From Petroclostridium sp. X23 (GTDB lineage Bacteria; Bacillota; Clostridia; SK-Y3): a DNA stretch of 64,000 nucleotides. Below, piece by piece: positions 26,686-36,653 of this stretch. The position numbers and the translations under genes are program-made. The stretch lies in assembly GCF_030013905.1 (NCBI RefSeq), contig NZ_CP124862.1:2483051-2547050 (forward strand), given 5' to 3'. Under the pieces are notes generated by a model. The model did no database searches. It was not told the origin of the DNA and saw only the letters and a list, made by a program, of their open reading frames with translations. Numbering within the stretch: position 1 is the first letter of the stretch; each line of letters starts with the position of its first letter.

Positions 26686-29391
26686 TCATCCGTTATTATC
26701 GTCCATCAACCGAGCAAATGTTTCAGCAAGTGCAGGGTCAAATTGCTTACCCGCACCCTCTCTAATTGTTTCAATTGCCTTCTTTTTACTTTCTGATAAT
26801 GAAAGTTCACCTCTGTTCAACACACGTTCATAGGTTTCTGCTATTGATATTATTCTTGCTATCAGGGGGATCTGTTCACCTTTAAGCCCACGCGGATATC
26901 CGCTACCATCCCAGCATTCATGGTGGCTGTAAACGTATTCCGCTAAATCCAATGTATCATCGAAAAGATTCAATATGCGATATCCAACGATTGAATGCTG
27001 CTGCATTCCCTCAAATCCTTCTTCTGTCAAATCTTCTTTGGACAAAAGACTTTCATCAAGCGTAATTTTACCAATTTCATGCAGGTAACCGGCCCGTTTT
27101 AATTTATTGATTTCCAGTTCGGAAAGCTGCATTATAGAACCAACTTCACTGCAAAACTCACTTACAGCTATTGAATGCTGCTTTTCTCTGGCACTCCTTG
27201 AATGCAGTGTCTCAATAATAGTATCAATAATATCCATATTTACCGATTTGCGGTTCATGGTCTTGTCCTTATACATCGCATTTTCAGCGTTGGCCATTAT
27301 CTCGCCTAATGACTGACCCGGACTTCTTTTCGTATCAAGGCCAATGGAAATACTGCACTTTATTGCCGCCACACGGGCATCTAAAAATTCGGACTTAATT
27401 CGTGAAACGACCTTTTCAGCATTTTCACCATTTGTATTTGGTAAAAGAATAATAAATTCATCACCACCTACACGAGAGACAATGTCATTTTCTCTGCAGG
27501 AGCTCACAAGTATTTCGGCAGATTTTTTTATCAGCTCGTCTCCATAAGCATGTCCGAATATATCATTGGTCATCTTTAACCCGTTAATATCGGCAAAAAT
27601 GACAGACAACGGCAGGTTATCCGGAGTATCAATTTTATTGCGGCTATCTTCGAAGCATCTTCTGTTATGAAGTCCGGTCAGAGTATCACGACAGCTCAGA
27701 AATTGTATTTCTGCTTCTTTTTGTTTGCGCTCGGTGATATCCATAAAGGTTACAACTCCGCCAACAACCTCACCATTTTTTATTTGAGGATACGCGTGGT
27801 ACTCCACATCAAAGGAAGTGCCGTCAGCTCTCCAGAACACTTCATCATCAGCCTTAAACCCCTTGCCTTGTTTAATTGACTGAAAGATTCTGCACTCATC
27901 AATAGGAAACGGTGTTCCATCACGTTGGGTATGGTGAATCTGATGATGCATATTTTCCCCGAGCAATTCATCCTGGCTGTTATATCCCAACAACTTAACG
28001 CAGCTCAAATTACAGAAGGTGCATTCTCCCTTTTGATCCATCCCATAAATCGCCTCTGCGGTAGAATCCAATATAAGCTGCAGCTGATTTTTATTTTCTT
28101 CCAAATCTGCGTTTGCCCAGCACAATTCCTCGTTCCGTTCTTTTACAGCAGCTTCAAGATTATTTATCAGAAATTGCATTTTATCAGCTACATTATTAAA
28201 GCTTTCTGAAATTCTTCCGATTTCATCATTTCTAGCTACATCAACTCTCTTTGTCAAATCCCCGGAGGATAAGGCCTCAGAAACTTGGAGGAGACTATTC
28301 ATCGGCTTCAAAAGTCTTCCGGTTATAATCATATATATAACAAGTGACAACAACAAGGCCAGTGCAGTCAGCAGCACAGTCATGTGAATACTTTGAACAA
28401 CAGGTGTGATAAGAAGACCTTCCGGAATTGCTGAAATAACGACCCAATCCAGACCTTCCATATGAATTTCTTTTACGTTCATGTATAGGCTTTGGCCTTT
28501 ACCTTCATACAAGAAATGCTGTTCTGGGTTTGCATTATATTTTTTATATGCCTGCTTCAAATCAGAATCTTCAACCTTATCAATTCCATGCCTTTCTAAG
28601 GTGCCATCCTGAAGAACAGCAAAATTATCTATTCCCATTGAATTAGCAATCAAGGCATTCGAGCCTTTCTCAAGGATAACGGCATATCCATTGTATTTGC
28701 TTACCGCATCCTTCAGGTAAGCGCCAATATCAGTAAGCAGCATGTGAGTTCCAATAACTCCCTGAAGCTCGCCTGCTTTATTGTAAACAGGGAATGCAAA
28801 CGATATGGTTAAGTCGTCCATCACAAAATGCTTATAGACAGGGGAGAAGGTGGGGCTACCTACCTCAACAGCTGCCTTATACCATGCCCGCGTGCGTGGA
28901 TCAAATTTACCTGTCTGAACAACAAGGTCACCGGCTGTCATATCATCATTTACTGAGTAATACCATGAGTTACCTCCTGTACCGGCATTATTTCTCATGA
29001 TTTCAATAACGCCTTTTTCATTTCTGCGCGCACCGTAATATTCACCTTCAGCAGTACCATAGCTAAAACTATACATCTCATCTTCATACAAGCTCAGCGC
29101 ACCAACAAAAAACTTATCCCTAAGTCTTTCATCAGTTATATCAAGAATGTCGTTTGCTATGATTTTATGATTGGCTTCATTGATTTGAATGGGCACATGC
29201 ATAAAAGAATATATATTATTATATATACTCTCATTGAGATCTTCAGCAATGCTCTCAGATGTCTGCCTTGCAGAAGAAAACCAGTTTGTAAAGATCAAAT
29301 ATCCTATACTGCCGATGGACACAAGCATAGCTAATATGAATATAATAATAATTATTCTTTTGATCGAGATATTTCTTCTGTTATCTTTCAC
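26686..29391 (-). CDS. membrane sensor with Cache, HAMP, PAS, GGDEF and degenerate HD-GYP domains
   Basis: About 901 residues from a GTG at 29391 (AAGGATG box; a GTG at 29451 would add 20). Order: membrane segment; extracellular dCache-like sensor (about 30-310; 'DPRTRAWYKAAVEVGSPTFSPVY'-type core); second membrane segment; HAMP; PAS with 'DITERK' end; GGDEF with intact RVGGDEF and DINGLKMTND; then an HD-GYP-like domain. In the latter the metal/HD motif reads HEIGK instead of HDIGK and the later DxYDA reads ETYER, though HHECWDGSGYP remains. It should synthesise c-di-GMP on extracellular ligand binding, while the hydrolase half may be inactive or altered. Confidence 0.85.
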   Translation of the reverse strand: MKDNRRNISIKRIIIIIFILAMLVSIGSIGYLIFTNWFSSARQTSESIAEDLNESIYNNIYSFMHVPIQINEANHKIIANDILDITDERLRDKFFVGALSLYEDEMYSFSYGTAEGEYYGARRNEKGVIEIMRNNAGTGGNSWYYSVNDDMTAGDLVVQTGKFDPRTRAWYKAAVEVGSPTFSPVYKHFVMDDLTISFAFPVYNKAGELQGVIGTHMLLTDIGAYLKDAVSKYNGYAVILEKGSNALIANSMGIDNFAVLQDGTLERHGIDKVEDSDLKQAYKKYNANPEQHFLYEGKGQSLYMNVKEIHMEGLDWVVISAIPEGLLITPVVQSIHMTVLLTALALLLSLVIYMIITGRLLKPMNSLLQVSEALSSGDLTKRVDVARNDEIGRISESFNNVADKMQFLINNLEAAVKERNEELCWANADLEENKNQLQLILDSTAEAIYGMDQKGECTFCNLSCVKLLGYNSQDELLGENMHHQIHHTQRDGTPFPIDECRIFQSIKQGKGFKADDEVFWRADGTSFDVEYHAYPQIKNGEVVGGVVTFMDITERKQKEAEIQFLSCRDTLTGLHNRRCFEDSRNKIDTPDNLPLSVIFADINGLKMTNDIFGHAYGDELIKKSAEILVSSCRENDIVSRVGGDEFIILLPNTNGENAEKVVSRIKSEFLDARVAAIKCSISIGLDTKRSPGQSLGEIMANAENAMYKDKTMNRKSVNMDIIDTIIETLHSRSAREKQHSIAVSEFCSEVGSIMQLSELEINKLKRAGYLHEIGKITLDESLLSKEDLTEEGFEGMQQHSIVGYRILNLFDDTLDLAEYVYSHHECWDGSGYPRGLKGEQIPLIARIISIAETYERVLNRGELSLSESKKKAIETIREGAGKQFDPALAETFARLMDDNNG

Positions 29392-29451
29392 AAACTCACC
29401 ATCCTTTTTAGCAATACTGTGCATTAATAAAGCAAGAAACATTGAATCCAC

Positions 29452-29625
29452 TCACTTCATTTTCTTCGTAAGCATAAATACATAGCTTATTGTCTTATCG
29501 TCCAGATTTATCTTTGTACCTAAAAACTCATGCCCCTGTTCAATTTTCTCTTTGGCTTTGTCTCTTACATTATAATGATCCATACTGTTAACAAAATTTG
29601 CTGTAACCTTTAATATGCTGCTCAT
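29452..29625 (-). CDS. small protein of unknown function (57 aa)
   Basis: I chose the ATG at 29625 because GAGGATGAT directly precedes it. The product begins MSSILKVTANFVNSMDHYN and is a mixed-charge protein ending KKMK, with no membrane segment. It ends immediately before the sensor gene downstream, so it could be a partner or leader. It was assigned by ribosome site and position only. The 112 bases upstream (29677-29788) show nothing. Confidence 0.4.
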   Translation of the reverse strand: MSSILKVTANFVNSMDHYNVRDKAKEKIEQGHEFLGTKINLDDKTISYVFMLTKKMK

Positions 29626-29788
29626 ATCATCCTCGCAACCAGACATTTTCTTATTTCTTTGATAATTTACCACCAACTTAATTGCTATTGTTTATCCGGT
29701 TAACCGTTTTGTAATAAGAATCTGTAACATCATTCCCTGGATATTACTGTTTGAACGTTGTTGTCGCGCTATTGTGAAACTGGAAACG

Positions 29789-31390
29789 TTATTCTTTGAG
29801 CTTAACAAAACTTTTTCTAATCTTCTCAATTTCATAAATAAGCTTATTAAACAGTTCTTTTATAGATACACTATCCTCTGCACCCTTTTCCATTTCATCA
29901 GCTATTTCAATCGCTGATTTTAACCCTAGATAAGTTAATCCTCCTTTTAATACATGACAAATGTTTCTTATCTCTGAGAAATTCATATCTTTAATGGCCT
30001 TTTCAAGGCTTTTCTTTCGGCCAGGATACTCACTAAAGAATGCAAAGAAAATCTCCTTATTAAAAGAGGATTTCGCAGCAGCGGCTGCTTCCACACAACT
30101 CTCCTCGCTATTGGCTTTCAAAACAACTAATCTGTTCATTGTTTCATTTATTAACTGCCTATTTAACGGCTTCCTGATATAGTGATCCATTCCTGCTTCT
30201 ATACATCTCGCCTTATACTGTTCGGCAGGATGTGCCGACAGTCCAGCAATATAGGTATGTTTGCGTCTTTCTCGATCCCACTCTCTAATATGCTTGCATA
30301 CAGTCATTCCGTTCATCCCCGACATTTCTATATCCAGAAGCACCAGATCCATCTCTGCGCTATTAATTATTTTTAATGCTTCCTTTCCGCAACCGGCTTT
30401 TTTTATTATACACCCCGAGCCTCTGAACAATTCTTCAACGGCGGTAATGCTTACAATATCATCTTCCACTATAAGAATTTTCAATGGTTCTTTAGGTACA
30501 TCCAGACATTGCTTAATCTCATGATCACTTTTATCTTCTAAATCATTTGTTCTATTTACAATGGGAAGGTAGGCAAAGAATCTAGACCCCTCTCCAGCCT
30601 TACTCTGTACTTCAATTCTTCCATTATGTCCCTCCACAATCTTCCTGGCAATCGCAAGTCCCAATCCTGTATTTTTTTCTCCGTATGTACTCTTTACACT
30701 AGTAGTACTAAAGGGTTGAAACAGCATTCCTATCTCATTTTCAGGGATACCCTCTCCCTGATCTATCACAGCAATAACAATATTTTCTCTTTCGCTATAT
30801 ACTTGAACTTCTACACTACCACCTGGTTTCGAAAACTTTATAGCATTACTGATCAGATTATTTAGTACTTGTTCAATCTTGTAGATGTCAACTGCAGTGT
30901 CTGGAAGACCTTCTTGTACATATAAAGAAAGATCAATTTTTTTATTTTGGGCTAAGGGGTTATTAATTGTAACATTTCTTTGAACTAATTTTCCCAAATT
31001 AACATTTTCAAGTTTCAAATCTAGTTTGCCTGCTTCTATTTTCGATATATCAAGCAGTTCATCTACCATTTTGAGCATAGATTCAGTCGATGTTCTGATA
31101 TAACCCAAAAACTCAAGTTGTTTTTCCAAACTAAATTCACCAATATCACTGATTAAGGATTGGCTATATGTCAAAATGGCGGCCAAAGGATTACGCAGAT
31201 CGTGGACAACCATTCCCAGATATTGATTCTTTAAGTCATTTGCTTTTTCAAGTTCATCATTTTTTTTGTACAGCTCCCTCTGTGCATTAATTAACTGATT
31301 ATTTAATGCACTCATTTTATCCATGTAAAAGTAATGATCCATAGAATTGTCTTTAGTTATTGCTTTAACTTGATTAGTTATCATATCCAA
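29789..31390 (-). CDS. soluble hybrid histidine kinase (HisKA-HATPase-REC-HPt)
   Basis: 533 residues without membrane segment. A short N-terminal region and coiled coil (1-55) lead to HisKA (VVHDLRNPLAAI), HATPase (NNLISNAIKF, DQGEGIP, TGLGLAIA), a receiver (VEDD; LVLLDIEMSGMNG; RKPLN) and a C-terminal HPt domain with HVLKGGLTYLG. All relay residues are present, so it is a complete phosphorelay in one chain. Its ATG overlaps the stop of the cobalamin-binding gene by 10 bases, which suggests that protein is its sensor. Confidence 0.9.
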   Translation of the reverse strand: MDMITNQVKAITKDNSMDHYFYMDKMSALNNQLINAQRELYKKNDELEKANDLKNQYLGMVVHDLRNPLAAILTYSQSLISDIGEFSLEKQLEFLGYIRTSTESMLKMVDELLDISKIEAGKLDLKLENVNLGKLVQRNVTINNPLAQNKKIDLSLYVQEGLPDTAVDIYKIEQVLNNLISNAIKFSKPGGSVEVQVYSERENIVIAVIDQGEGIPENEIGMLFQPFSTTSVKSTYGEKNTGLGLAIARKIVEGHNGRIEVQSKAGEGSRFFAYLPIVNRTNDLEDKSDHEIKQCLDVPKEPLKILIVEDDIVSITAVEELFRGSGCIIKKAGCGKEALKIINSAEMDLVLLDIEMSGMNGMTVCKHIREWDRERRKHTYIAGLSAHPAEQYKARCIEAGMDHYIRKPLNRQLINETMNRLVVLKANSEESCVEAAAAAKSSFNKEIFFAFFSEYPGRKKSLEKAIKDMNFSEIRNICHVLKGGLTYLGLKSAIEIADEMEKGAEDSVSIKELFNKLIYEIEKIRKSFVKLKE

Positions 31391-32454
31391 TTACCTTTAT
31401 TTAAAACTAATTTATTACATAAAACCACAGCTTCCTTGGCATCTACTGAATACCCGTCAGCTCCAATATTTTTCCAAAGACCCAGACAAATATTAAAGGG
31501 ACAACCCCCAACGATAATCTGAGGCCTTTTATCACTAAATTGTTTTTTTACCTCTTCTATTAAGTGTTCTACTTTACTGATGTTTATTGCCAATGTGGCA
31601 GATATACCAATAATATCTGGACTAATATCTTTTATTGCTTTTAGTATATCGTGTTCCGGCATCCCGGCACCCAAATAGTGTGTATCCCAACCATTCAGTT
31701 CCAGAAAGTCACATACCATTCGTATCCCCAGTTCATGCAGTTCGCTTGTTATGCATAGTCCTAAGAACCTAAGGCGATTCCGTTCCTTTCTGTTTTTCAA
31801 AATTAACGGGTAAAGCTGTGACATGATGACCTGCGTAAGTGAAGTACAATAGTGTTCCTGAGCCACACTGATTTTATTTATCTGCCATAAACGGCCAATT
31901 TCATATTGTGTTTTCTGAAATACATATAAATATAGATCATTTATACTAACACCACTTTGAACTGCATGATTGATTAAATCCATAGCATTATATTTTTCTG
32001 CATTCAAAATAAATTCGAGGTATTTATCCGCCAAATCTGCTAAAGGTAAATCTTTTGCCATAAAAGTAGGTAGATCTACCGAATCACTCTTTAAATGGTT
32101 TAACCCAGCATTCAAATATTTTAAAATAATCTCATGTTCACTCACTGGAAACATTTTACTCACAATAGTAATTGTACATTCCAAATTTACAATCATATGC
32201 TGTGTGCCTATTTTCAAACTCTCCATCAGTACTTTTACCCATGTCAGGTAGCTCTCAAAGAGGTTGGTCTGCTTTTGAGCTATTGCCTCTGCAAGGTAAC
32301 TAAGGTGATAAATTGTATCGACTTTGCATTTTTCATATCCCTCTTGACCAAATTGTTGTTTTAACTCAGGTTGAATTTCGTACTGCAGCTTTAAGACTTG
32401 TTCAGCAATACTCTCTTTTTCATTGTCTAGTCTATTTGATATTTGTTTATTCAT
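31381..32454 (-). CDS. cobalamin-binding regulator with W-x9-EH photosensor-like motif
   Basis: 357 residues, soluble. Residues about 1-130 form an unassigned helical domain. Residues about 135-225 form the four-helix B12 cap, with W190 and E200-H201 making the W-x9-EH motif that in CarH-type photoreceptors packs on adenosylcobalamin. The C-terminal Rossmann B12 fold has ELHELG (in place of DxHxxG, ligand His240), ISATLA and VGGCP. The residue after Trp is Gln, not the His used by CarH after illumination. Known relatives sense light or B12; here it overlaps the hybrid kinase gene, so an input role is likely. Confidence 0.8.
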   Translation of the reverse strand: MNKQISNRLDNEKESIAEQVLKLQYEIQPELKQQFGQEGYEKCKVDTIYHLSYLAEAIAQKQTNLFESYLTWVKVLMESLKIGTQHMIVNLECTITIVSKMFPVSEHEIILKYLNAGLNHLKSDSVDLPTFMAKDLPLADLADKYLEFILNAEKYNAMDLINHAVQSGVSINDLYLYVFQKTQYEIGRLWQINKISVAQEHYCTSLTQVIMSQLYPLILKNRKERNRLRFLGLCITSELHELGIRMVCDFLELNGWDTHYLGAGMPEHDILKAIKDISPDIIGISATLAINISKVEHLIEEVKKQFSDKRPQIIVGGCPFNICLGLWKNIGADGYSVDAKEAVVLCNKLVLNKGNWI

Positions 32455-32500
32455 AGTCTACCATCTGCTCCATTTCATTCATCGATTGGCTTTGCTCTCT

Positions 32501-33547
32501 CTATAACACCATCATAACTCTTATATCTTTCTCTCTTGACAGGTCAATATATCTTGATTTAACCTCAACAATTGGACAAGCAATATCCTGGGGAGGTATA
32601 TAAACAATTTCACCGGTTTCACCATTATTAAGCAGTACCTTTGTCCCAGTATAATTAACTGCAAGATTTTTTAAAAATGCTGTTAATACAGTTGTGTCAA
32701 AGTAGCTTATTCCTGTAGTCAAAAACATTTGGAATGCCTCAAAGGGAGAAACTTTCTTTTTATATACCCTGTTTTGAGTCATGGCATCATACACATCAGC
32801 AACTGCAACAATCTTTGCATAGATCTCTATGGAATCACCCATTAACCCTTTAGGATAGCCGGAGCCATCAATCCTTTCATGGTGTTGGATTATCGCATTC
32901 TTTATATTTTCATTAATATTAACTATACCCTTAATCATCTCATATCCATAGTCAGAATGCTTCTTCATCACTTCAAATTCCTCTGAAGTAAATTTACTGA
33001 TTTTATTAAGGATTTCACAAGGTACTTTTACCTTTCCAATATCATGTAACAATCCTGCCTGAATTACTTCCTGTATCTTAGTTTCGGAAAGATTGAGCCA
33101 TTTAGCAATAAGCATCGAATAAAAAGCCACGTTTACACAGTGAGTATATGTATATTCATCTACATCTCTGACTTCGGCAAGACATTTAATAATATGACCG
33201 CTTTGTATGATATTTTGGTGAATTGTTTTAGAAATTGTTTCAAGCTTATGGTAATTCACAGTGCCATTGATGGATATTTCCTGCAAAATCTGCCTTGCTG
33301 CCAGAACAGATTCTTTATAGCTTTCCTTAAACTGATTAAATCTTTCCTCACACTTTTGGTTATCTGTTAACACATCCGGCTTGTACAGCCACACACTGGA
33401 AATGCCAATCTCCGAAAGTCTATCTTTAATATACGAGTTGACCACTGTATGCCGAGCTACAAGGGTAACCCCATTATCGTTAATTATATCTTCTGCCAAA
33501 ACATCCCCAATATTGCATAAACTTACCGGTGCACATATTTTACACAT
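32501..33547 (-). CDS. HD-GYP domain c-di-GMP phosphodiesterase
   Basis: 348 residues, soluble. An N-terminal DUF3391-like domain (1-120) precedes a complete HD-GYP domain: [43 protein letters not shown] and ADVYDAM. All metal and GYP residues are present, so it should hydrolyse c-di-GMP. GGGTGA precedes the ATG. It lies between a CheX gene and the cobalamin-binding gene, placing c-di-GMP turnover inside the chemosensory operon. Confidence 0.9.
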   Translation of the reverse strand: MCKICAPVSLCNIGDVLAEDIINDNGVTLVARHTVVNSYIKDRLSEIGISSVWLYKPDVLTDNQKCEERFNQFKESYKESVLAARQILQEISINGTVNYHKLETISKTIHQNIIQSGHIIKCLAEVRDVDEYTYTHCVNVAFYSMLIAKWLNLSETKIQEVIQAGLLHDIGKVKVPCEILNKISKFTSEEFEVMKKHSDYGYEMIKGIVNINENIKNAIIQHHERIDGSGYPKGLMGDSIEIYAKIVAVADVYDAMTQNRVYKKKVSPFEAFQMFLTTGISYFDTTVLTAFLKNLAVNYTGTKVLLNNGETGEIVYIPPQDIACPIVEVKSRYIDLSREKDIRVMMVL

Positions 33548-33566
33548 ACTATCACCCGAACATCAA

Positions 33567-34034
33567 CTATTTATCCATATAGGATATATCTATCTCTAAT
33601 GCCTTACCATCTTCAAATACAAGCGGCACGCATACAATAACACTTTTATGTGGAGTTAATTGAATGTTATCACCAGTCATAATGGTTGGGGGAGTAATAT
33701 CAATGCTAATCCCCTTTTGTGAAAACAGGGTAGCAGTACTGCCCAGTATCATATTACACAGTTCGCCAAGTGCACTTTTTGCCATCTCATCCAGTTCTGT
33801 CACTACAACTCCCATCATCATAGCAGATGCAATTTTACATGCTACTTCTGTACTAAATGTGATGACAGCACATCCGGATATTTTTCCGGTCAGCCCAATC
33901 AAGACCAATACATTTCCTCCGTTATAAGGTATATCTTTTACATATACTTTTCCCAACTTTGGAGTAAGACCGGTTGTTTCGCTTATTATTTTTGTGCTTG
34001 CTACGATAAATGGATTAATGTATTCAACATTCAT
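33567..34034 (-). CDS. cheX: CheX-type CheY-P phosphatase
   Basis: 155 residues with the CheX/CheC/FliY phosphatase signature ALGELCNMILG (catalytic Glu and Asn) and the 'DITPPTIMTGDN' segment common to the CheX group. Single signature per chain, as in CheX rather than CheC. First of three paralogues in the cluster (others at 37440 and 37904). Predicted to dephosphorylate one of the receiver proteins encoded next door. Confidence 0.85.
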   Translation of the reverse strand: MNVEYINPFIVASTKIISETTGLTPKLGKVYVKDIPYNGGNVLVLIGLTGKISGCAVITFSTEVACKIASAMMMGVVVTELDEMAKSALGELCNMILGSTATLFSQKGISIDITPPTIMTGDNIQLTPHKSVIVCVPLVFEDGKALEIDISYMDK

Positions 34035-34075
34035 ACTTATGCCCCTTTACTTTACGATAATGGTAACTGTTATTA

Positions 34076-34468
34076 TCACAGAAGACCCAGCTTTTGGATA
34101 GCTTCTTCCAGCTTATCCAGATCAATCGGCTTATTTACATAAACTTCCATTCCAGTTTCAAAAGCACTCATAACATAGTTGGTCTCTCCTAAAGCAGTCG
34201 CAACTATAATCTTTGCTCTCTTTGACTTATCGATCTCCCTAACTTCCTCTAACTCACGAATCGTCTTCAGTGCCTTAATTCCATCAACTTTTGGCATCAT
34301 AACATCAAGACATATTAAATCATAGGGTTTTCTCGAATCCAGACCCAGGATAAATGCCTCAATCGCTTCAATACCATCTACTGTTACATCACATTCACCA
34401 TAGGAAGACATAAACTTGGATATGAACTTCCGGCTGGCCAGATCATCTTCCGCTATCAGTATTCTCAT
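34076..34468 (-). CDS. stand-alone receiver protein (CheY-like), duplicate of the 55.9-kb copy
   Basis: 130 residues from the ATG with AAGGAGG upstream. Acidic pair in LIAEDD, phospho-Asp in LICLDVMMPKVDG, Thr in ATALGET and Lys in VNKPID. Near-identical to the protein at 55928-56320, and the leader AACAAGGAGGAACTC is also shared. No output domain, so it signals by protein contact. Confidence 0.9.
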   Translation of the reverse strand: MRILIAEDDLASRKFISKFMSSYGECDVTVDGIEAIEAFILGLDSRKPYDLICLDVMMPKVDGIKALKTIRELEEVREIDKSKRAKIIVATALGETNYVMSAFETGMEVYVNKPIDLDKLEEAIQKLGLL

Positions 34469-34495
34469 TCTGAGTTCCTCCTTGTTTATCAATTC

Positions 34496-34888
34496 TTACA
34501 CCAGTCCCATAGTTTGTATAATACTCTTTAATTTTTCAGTATCTATCGGTTTGGACAAATATGTCTCGTACAGGTTATCTACGGAATGATGATTAATAAG
34601 TGACTTGTCAAGCGCAGTTGTGATTATAACTCTGACCCTCTTTTCAGGGTCGGTTTTTCTTTCAGTTTCTATATCTCTGATAGCCTTCAATACTTTCAGG
34701 CCATCAAACTTTGGCATCATGACATCAAGACATAATAAATCATACGGCTTGTTACTTTTCAGTGCTGCAAGGAAAGCATCAAGAGCTTCAAAACCATCTA
34801 TAGCCGTATCACATTCAGCATAGTTCACTAAAAATTTCTGTAAAAACAACCTGCTTGCATAATCATCTTCAGCGATTAATATCCTCAT
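34496..34888 (-). CDS. stand-alone receiver protein (CheY-like)
   Basis: 130 residues; paralogue of the preceding gene (LIAEDDYASRLFLQKF; LLCLDVMMPKFDG; LSKPIDTEK). The Thr switch region reads ITTALDKS. AAAGGGGTGGTGGG precedes the ATG. Adjacent to the triple-CheW gene and to its own paralogue, so probably an ancient tandem duplication with later divergence. Confidence 0.9.
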   Translation of the reverse strand: MRILIAEDDYASRLFLQKFLVNYAECDTAIDGFEALDAFLAALKSNKPYDLLCLDVMMPKFDGLKVLKAIRDIETERKTDPEKRVRVIITTALDKSLINHHSVDNLYETYLSKPIDTEKLKSIIQTMGLV

Positions 34889-34913
34889 CCCACCACCCCT
34901 TTACCAAAAATTA

Positions 34914-36653
34914 TTACATGAAGCTTAGCACTGTCGAAAGATTTAAGATTAGTACAATTCGCTTTCCTTCGTTCAGCTTGGCAATGGCATCAATGTACCT
35001 GTCATTTTCATTTCCTTTAAGCATTTCTGATGCTTCTTCAATATGAATCTTTGGAATTCTTAGAACCTCGGAAGCTGAATCAATCAATATTCCGATCTTC
35101 TTGTTATCATACTCTACTACCAAAAACTTCGAGGAGTCAGACATTACCAAACTACCTTTAAACATTGTCTTTAAGTTTAGAACAGGAATTACATCTCCGC
35201 GAAGATTCACCATTCCATCTATAAAAACCGGGGCTCCGGGAAAATGAACAATTTCGCTAACCCTATTGATCTCCTTTACATGATGGATGCTTATTCCGAA
35301 CTCTTCCTTGCCCAATTTGAAAATGACAGTATGTTCGAGTTTGGTTTCCGATCCACCTTTGTCTTTAGGCATATCAGCAAAACTATTTTTGTTGTCCAAA
35401 ATCAAAACTTTGTTCACATCTTCAAATGAAACAAGCTTTAACGGGTCCAATACCATGGCAAGCCTTTTTCCTTTGTTCAGTTCCAGAAATCCCTTAATAT
35501 ACTCCATTCCAGAGGCTTTTGTATCCAGTCTGGTACTTTTGTATTCATCACTCCGAACTCTCGTCACTTGCGATACCCTGTCTACGATAACTCCAAAAGC
35601 TGCATTCCCATCATCTATAATAATGATTCGGCTTTGTTCGTCTATACTTTTATAGTTTTTCCCCAAAAGCATTCCCAGATTAATAACAGCAAGCAGCTGA
35701 TTCCTGATTGAAAGCATTCCCTCTATATAATGGGCCGCATTCGGAACCTTGGTTATATCAGCAAGCCGGATTATTTCCTTTACAGTATGAATGCCAAACG
35801 CATATTCTTCAGTCCCAATATGAAACAGGATCACTTGTTCCTCTTCCAAATGCTTGTCATCCAAGTCATGATTGGTGCTCTCATGTACAATCTGCTGTTT
35901 GAAGCCTTCTTCATAATTTCCTGCATTAACAATTTTCACAGCATCCAGCACCATGATTACTCTCTTACCATCATTCAACAGAAGAATACCTTTTACAACT
36001 CCACCATCCCTACCTCTGATACTTTCAGGAGGGTCCTTAAGCATAGATTCTTCAATACTGATTACTTCCGACACTTTGTCAGCAATTAATCCAACCTTAT
36101 TCCCCTCAATGTCGGTTACTACAACCCTGCTCCCCTCGTCATTCTCCACATCTGCTATTCCAAAAAGTCTCCGACTGTCGATTACAGGGAGCAGTTCACC
36201 TCTTAGGCTGCATAAGCCCGCAATATAAAATGGGCTGTTCGGTACATTTTTCATAGGGGGTATCCGGATAATTTCTTTAATATTGGATATTTCGAAAGCA
36301 TACTCTTCTTCACCGATTCGAAATATCACCATTTGCATTTTGCTTATTTCCTCTAAAGAATCCCTGTTTTCATCTTGCTGCGGTTCATGAATAATTTCTT
36401 TTACAAACTTCTTTTCAATTTTATCGCCGTTTTCTTCTTCAACAGAATTTTCTACCGGTGCCATAAACTTGTCGCAATTGCTTTGAACAACTTCCTCCTT
36501 ATCATCCGGACGCATCTCTGGCTCAAATCTTTCACTGCTTTGCAGTGAAATCTCCAGATTCTCCTGCTTTTTTGCTCTCTGCTTCTTTGCTGTCATTTCC
36601 CTTTTCATCTTTTCAAAATTATCGTTCTCTTTTTTACTACTCCTTCCGGCCAT
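34914..36653 (-). CDS. triple-CheW scaffold protein
   Basis: 579 residues. A basic/acidic disordered N-terminus (1-105) is followed by three CheW domains (about 107-255, 275-425 and 440-579), each with 'EEYAFEI..VKEIIR', 'G...LRGE(L/V)(L/I)PVI(D/N)' and '(V)GL(I)(A/V)D.VSEV'. Multi-CheW proteins can cross-link MCP trimers and CheA in arrays. Its start overlaps the ParA stop by 17 bases. A second triple-CheW protein is at 50754. Confidence 0.9.
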   Translation of the reverse strand: MAGRSSKKENDNFEKMKREMTAKKQRAKKQENLEISLQSSERFEPEMRPDDKEEVVQSNCDKFMAPVENSVEEENGDKIEKKFVKEIIHEPQQDENRDSLEEISKMQMVIFRIGEEEYAFEISNIKEIIRIPPMKNVPNSPFYIAGLCSLRGELLPVIDSRRLFGIADVENDEGSRVVVTDIEGNKVGLIADKVSEVISIEESMLKDPPESIRGRDGGVVKGILLLNDGKRVIMVLDAVKIVNAGNYEEGFKQQIVHESTNHDLDDKHLEEEQVILFHIGTEEYAFGIHTVKEIIRLADITKVPNAAHYIEGMLSIRNQLLAVINLGMLLGKNYKSIDEQSRIIIIDDGNAAFGVIVDRVSQVTRVRSDEYKSTRLDTKASGMEYIKGFLELNKGKRLAMVLDPLKLVSFEDVNKVLILDNKNSFADMPKDKGGSETKLEHTVIFKLGKEEFGISIHHVKEINRVSEIVHFPGAPVFIDGMVNLRGDVIPVLNLKTMFKGSLVMSDSSKFLVVEYDNKKIGILIDSASEVLRIPKIHIEEASEMLKGNENDRYIDAIAKLNEGKRIVLILNLSTVLSFM

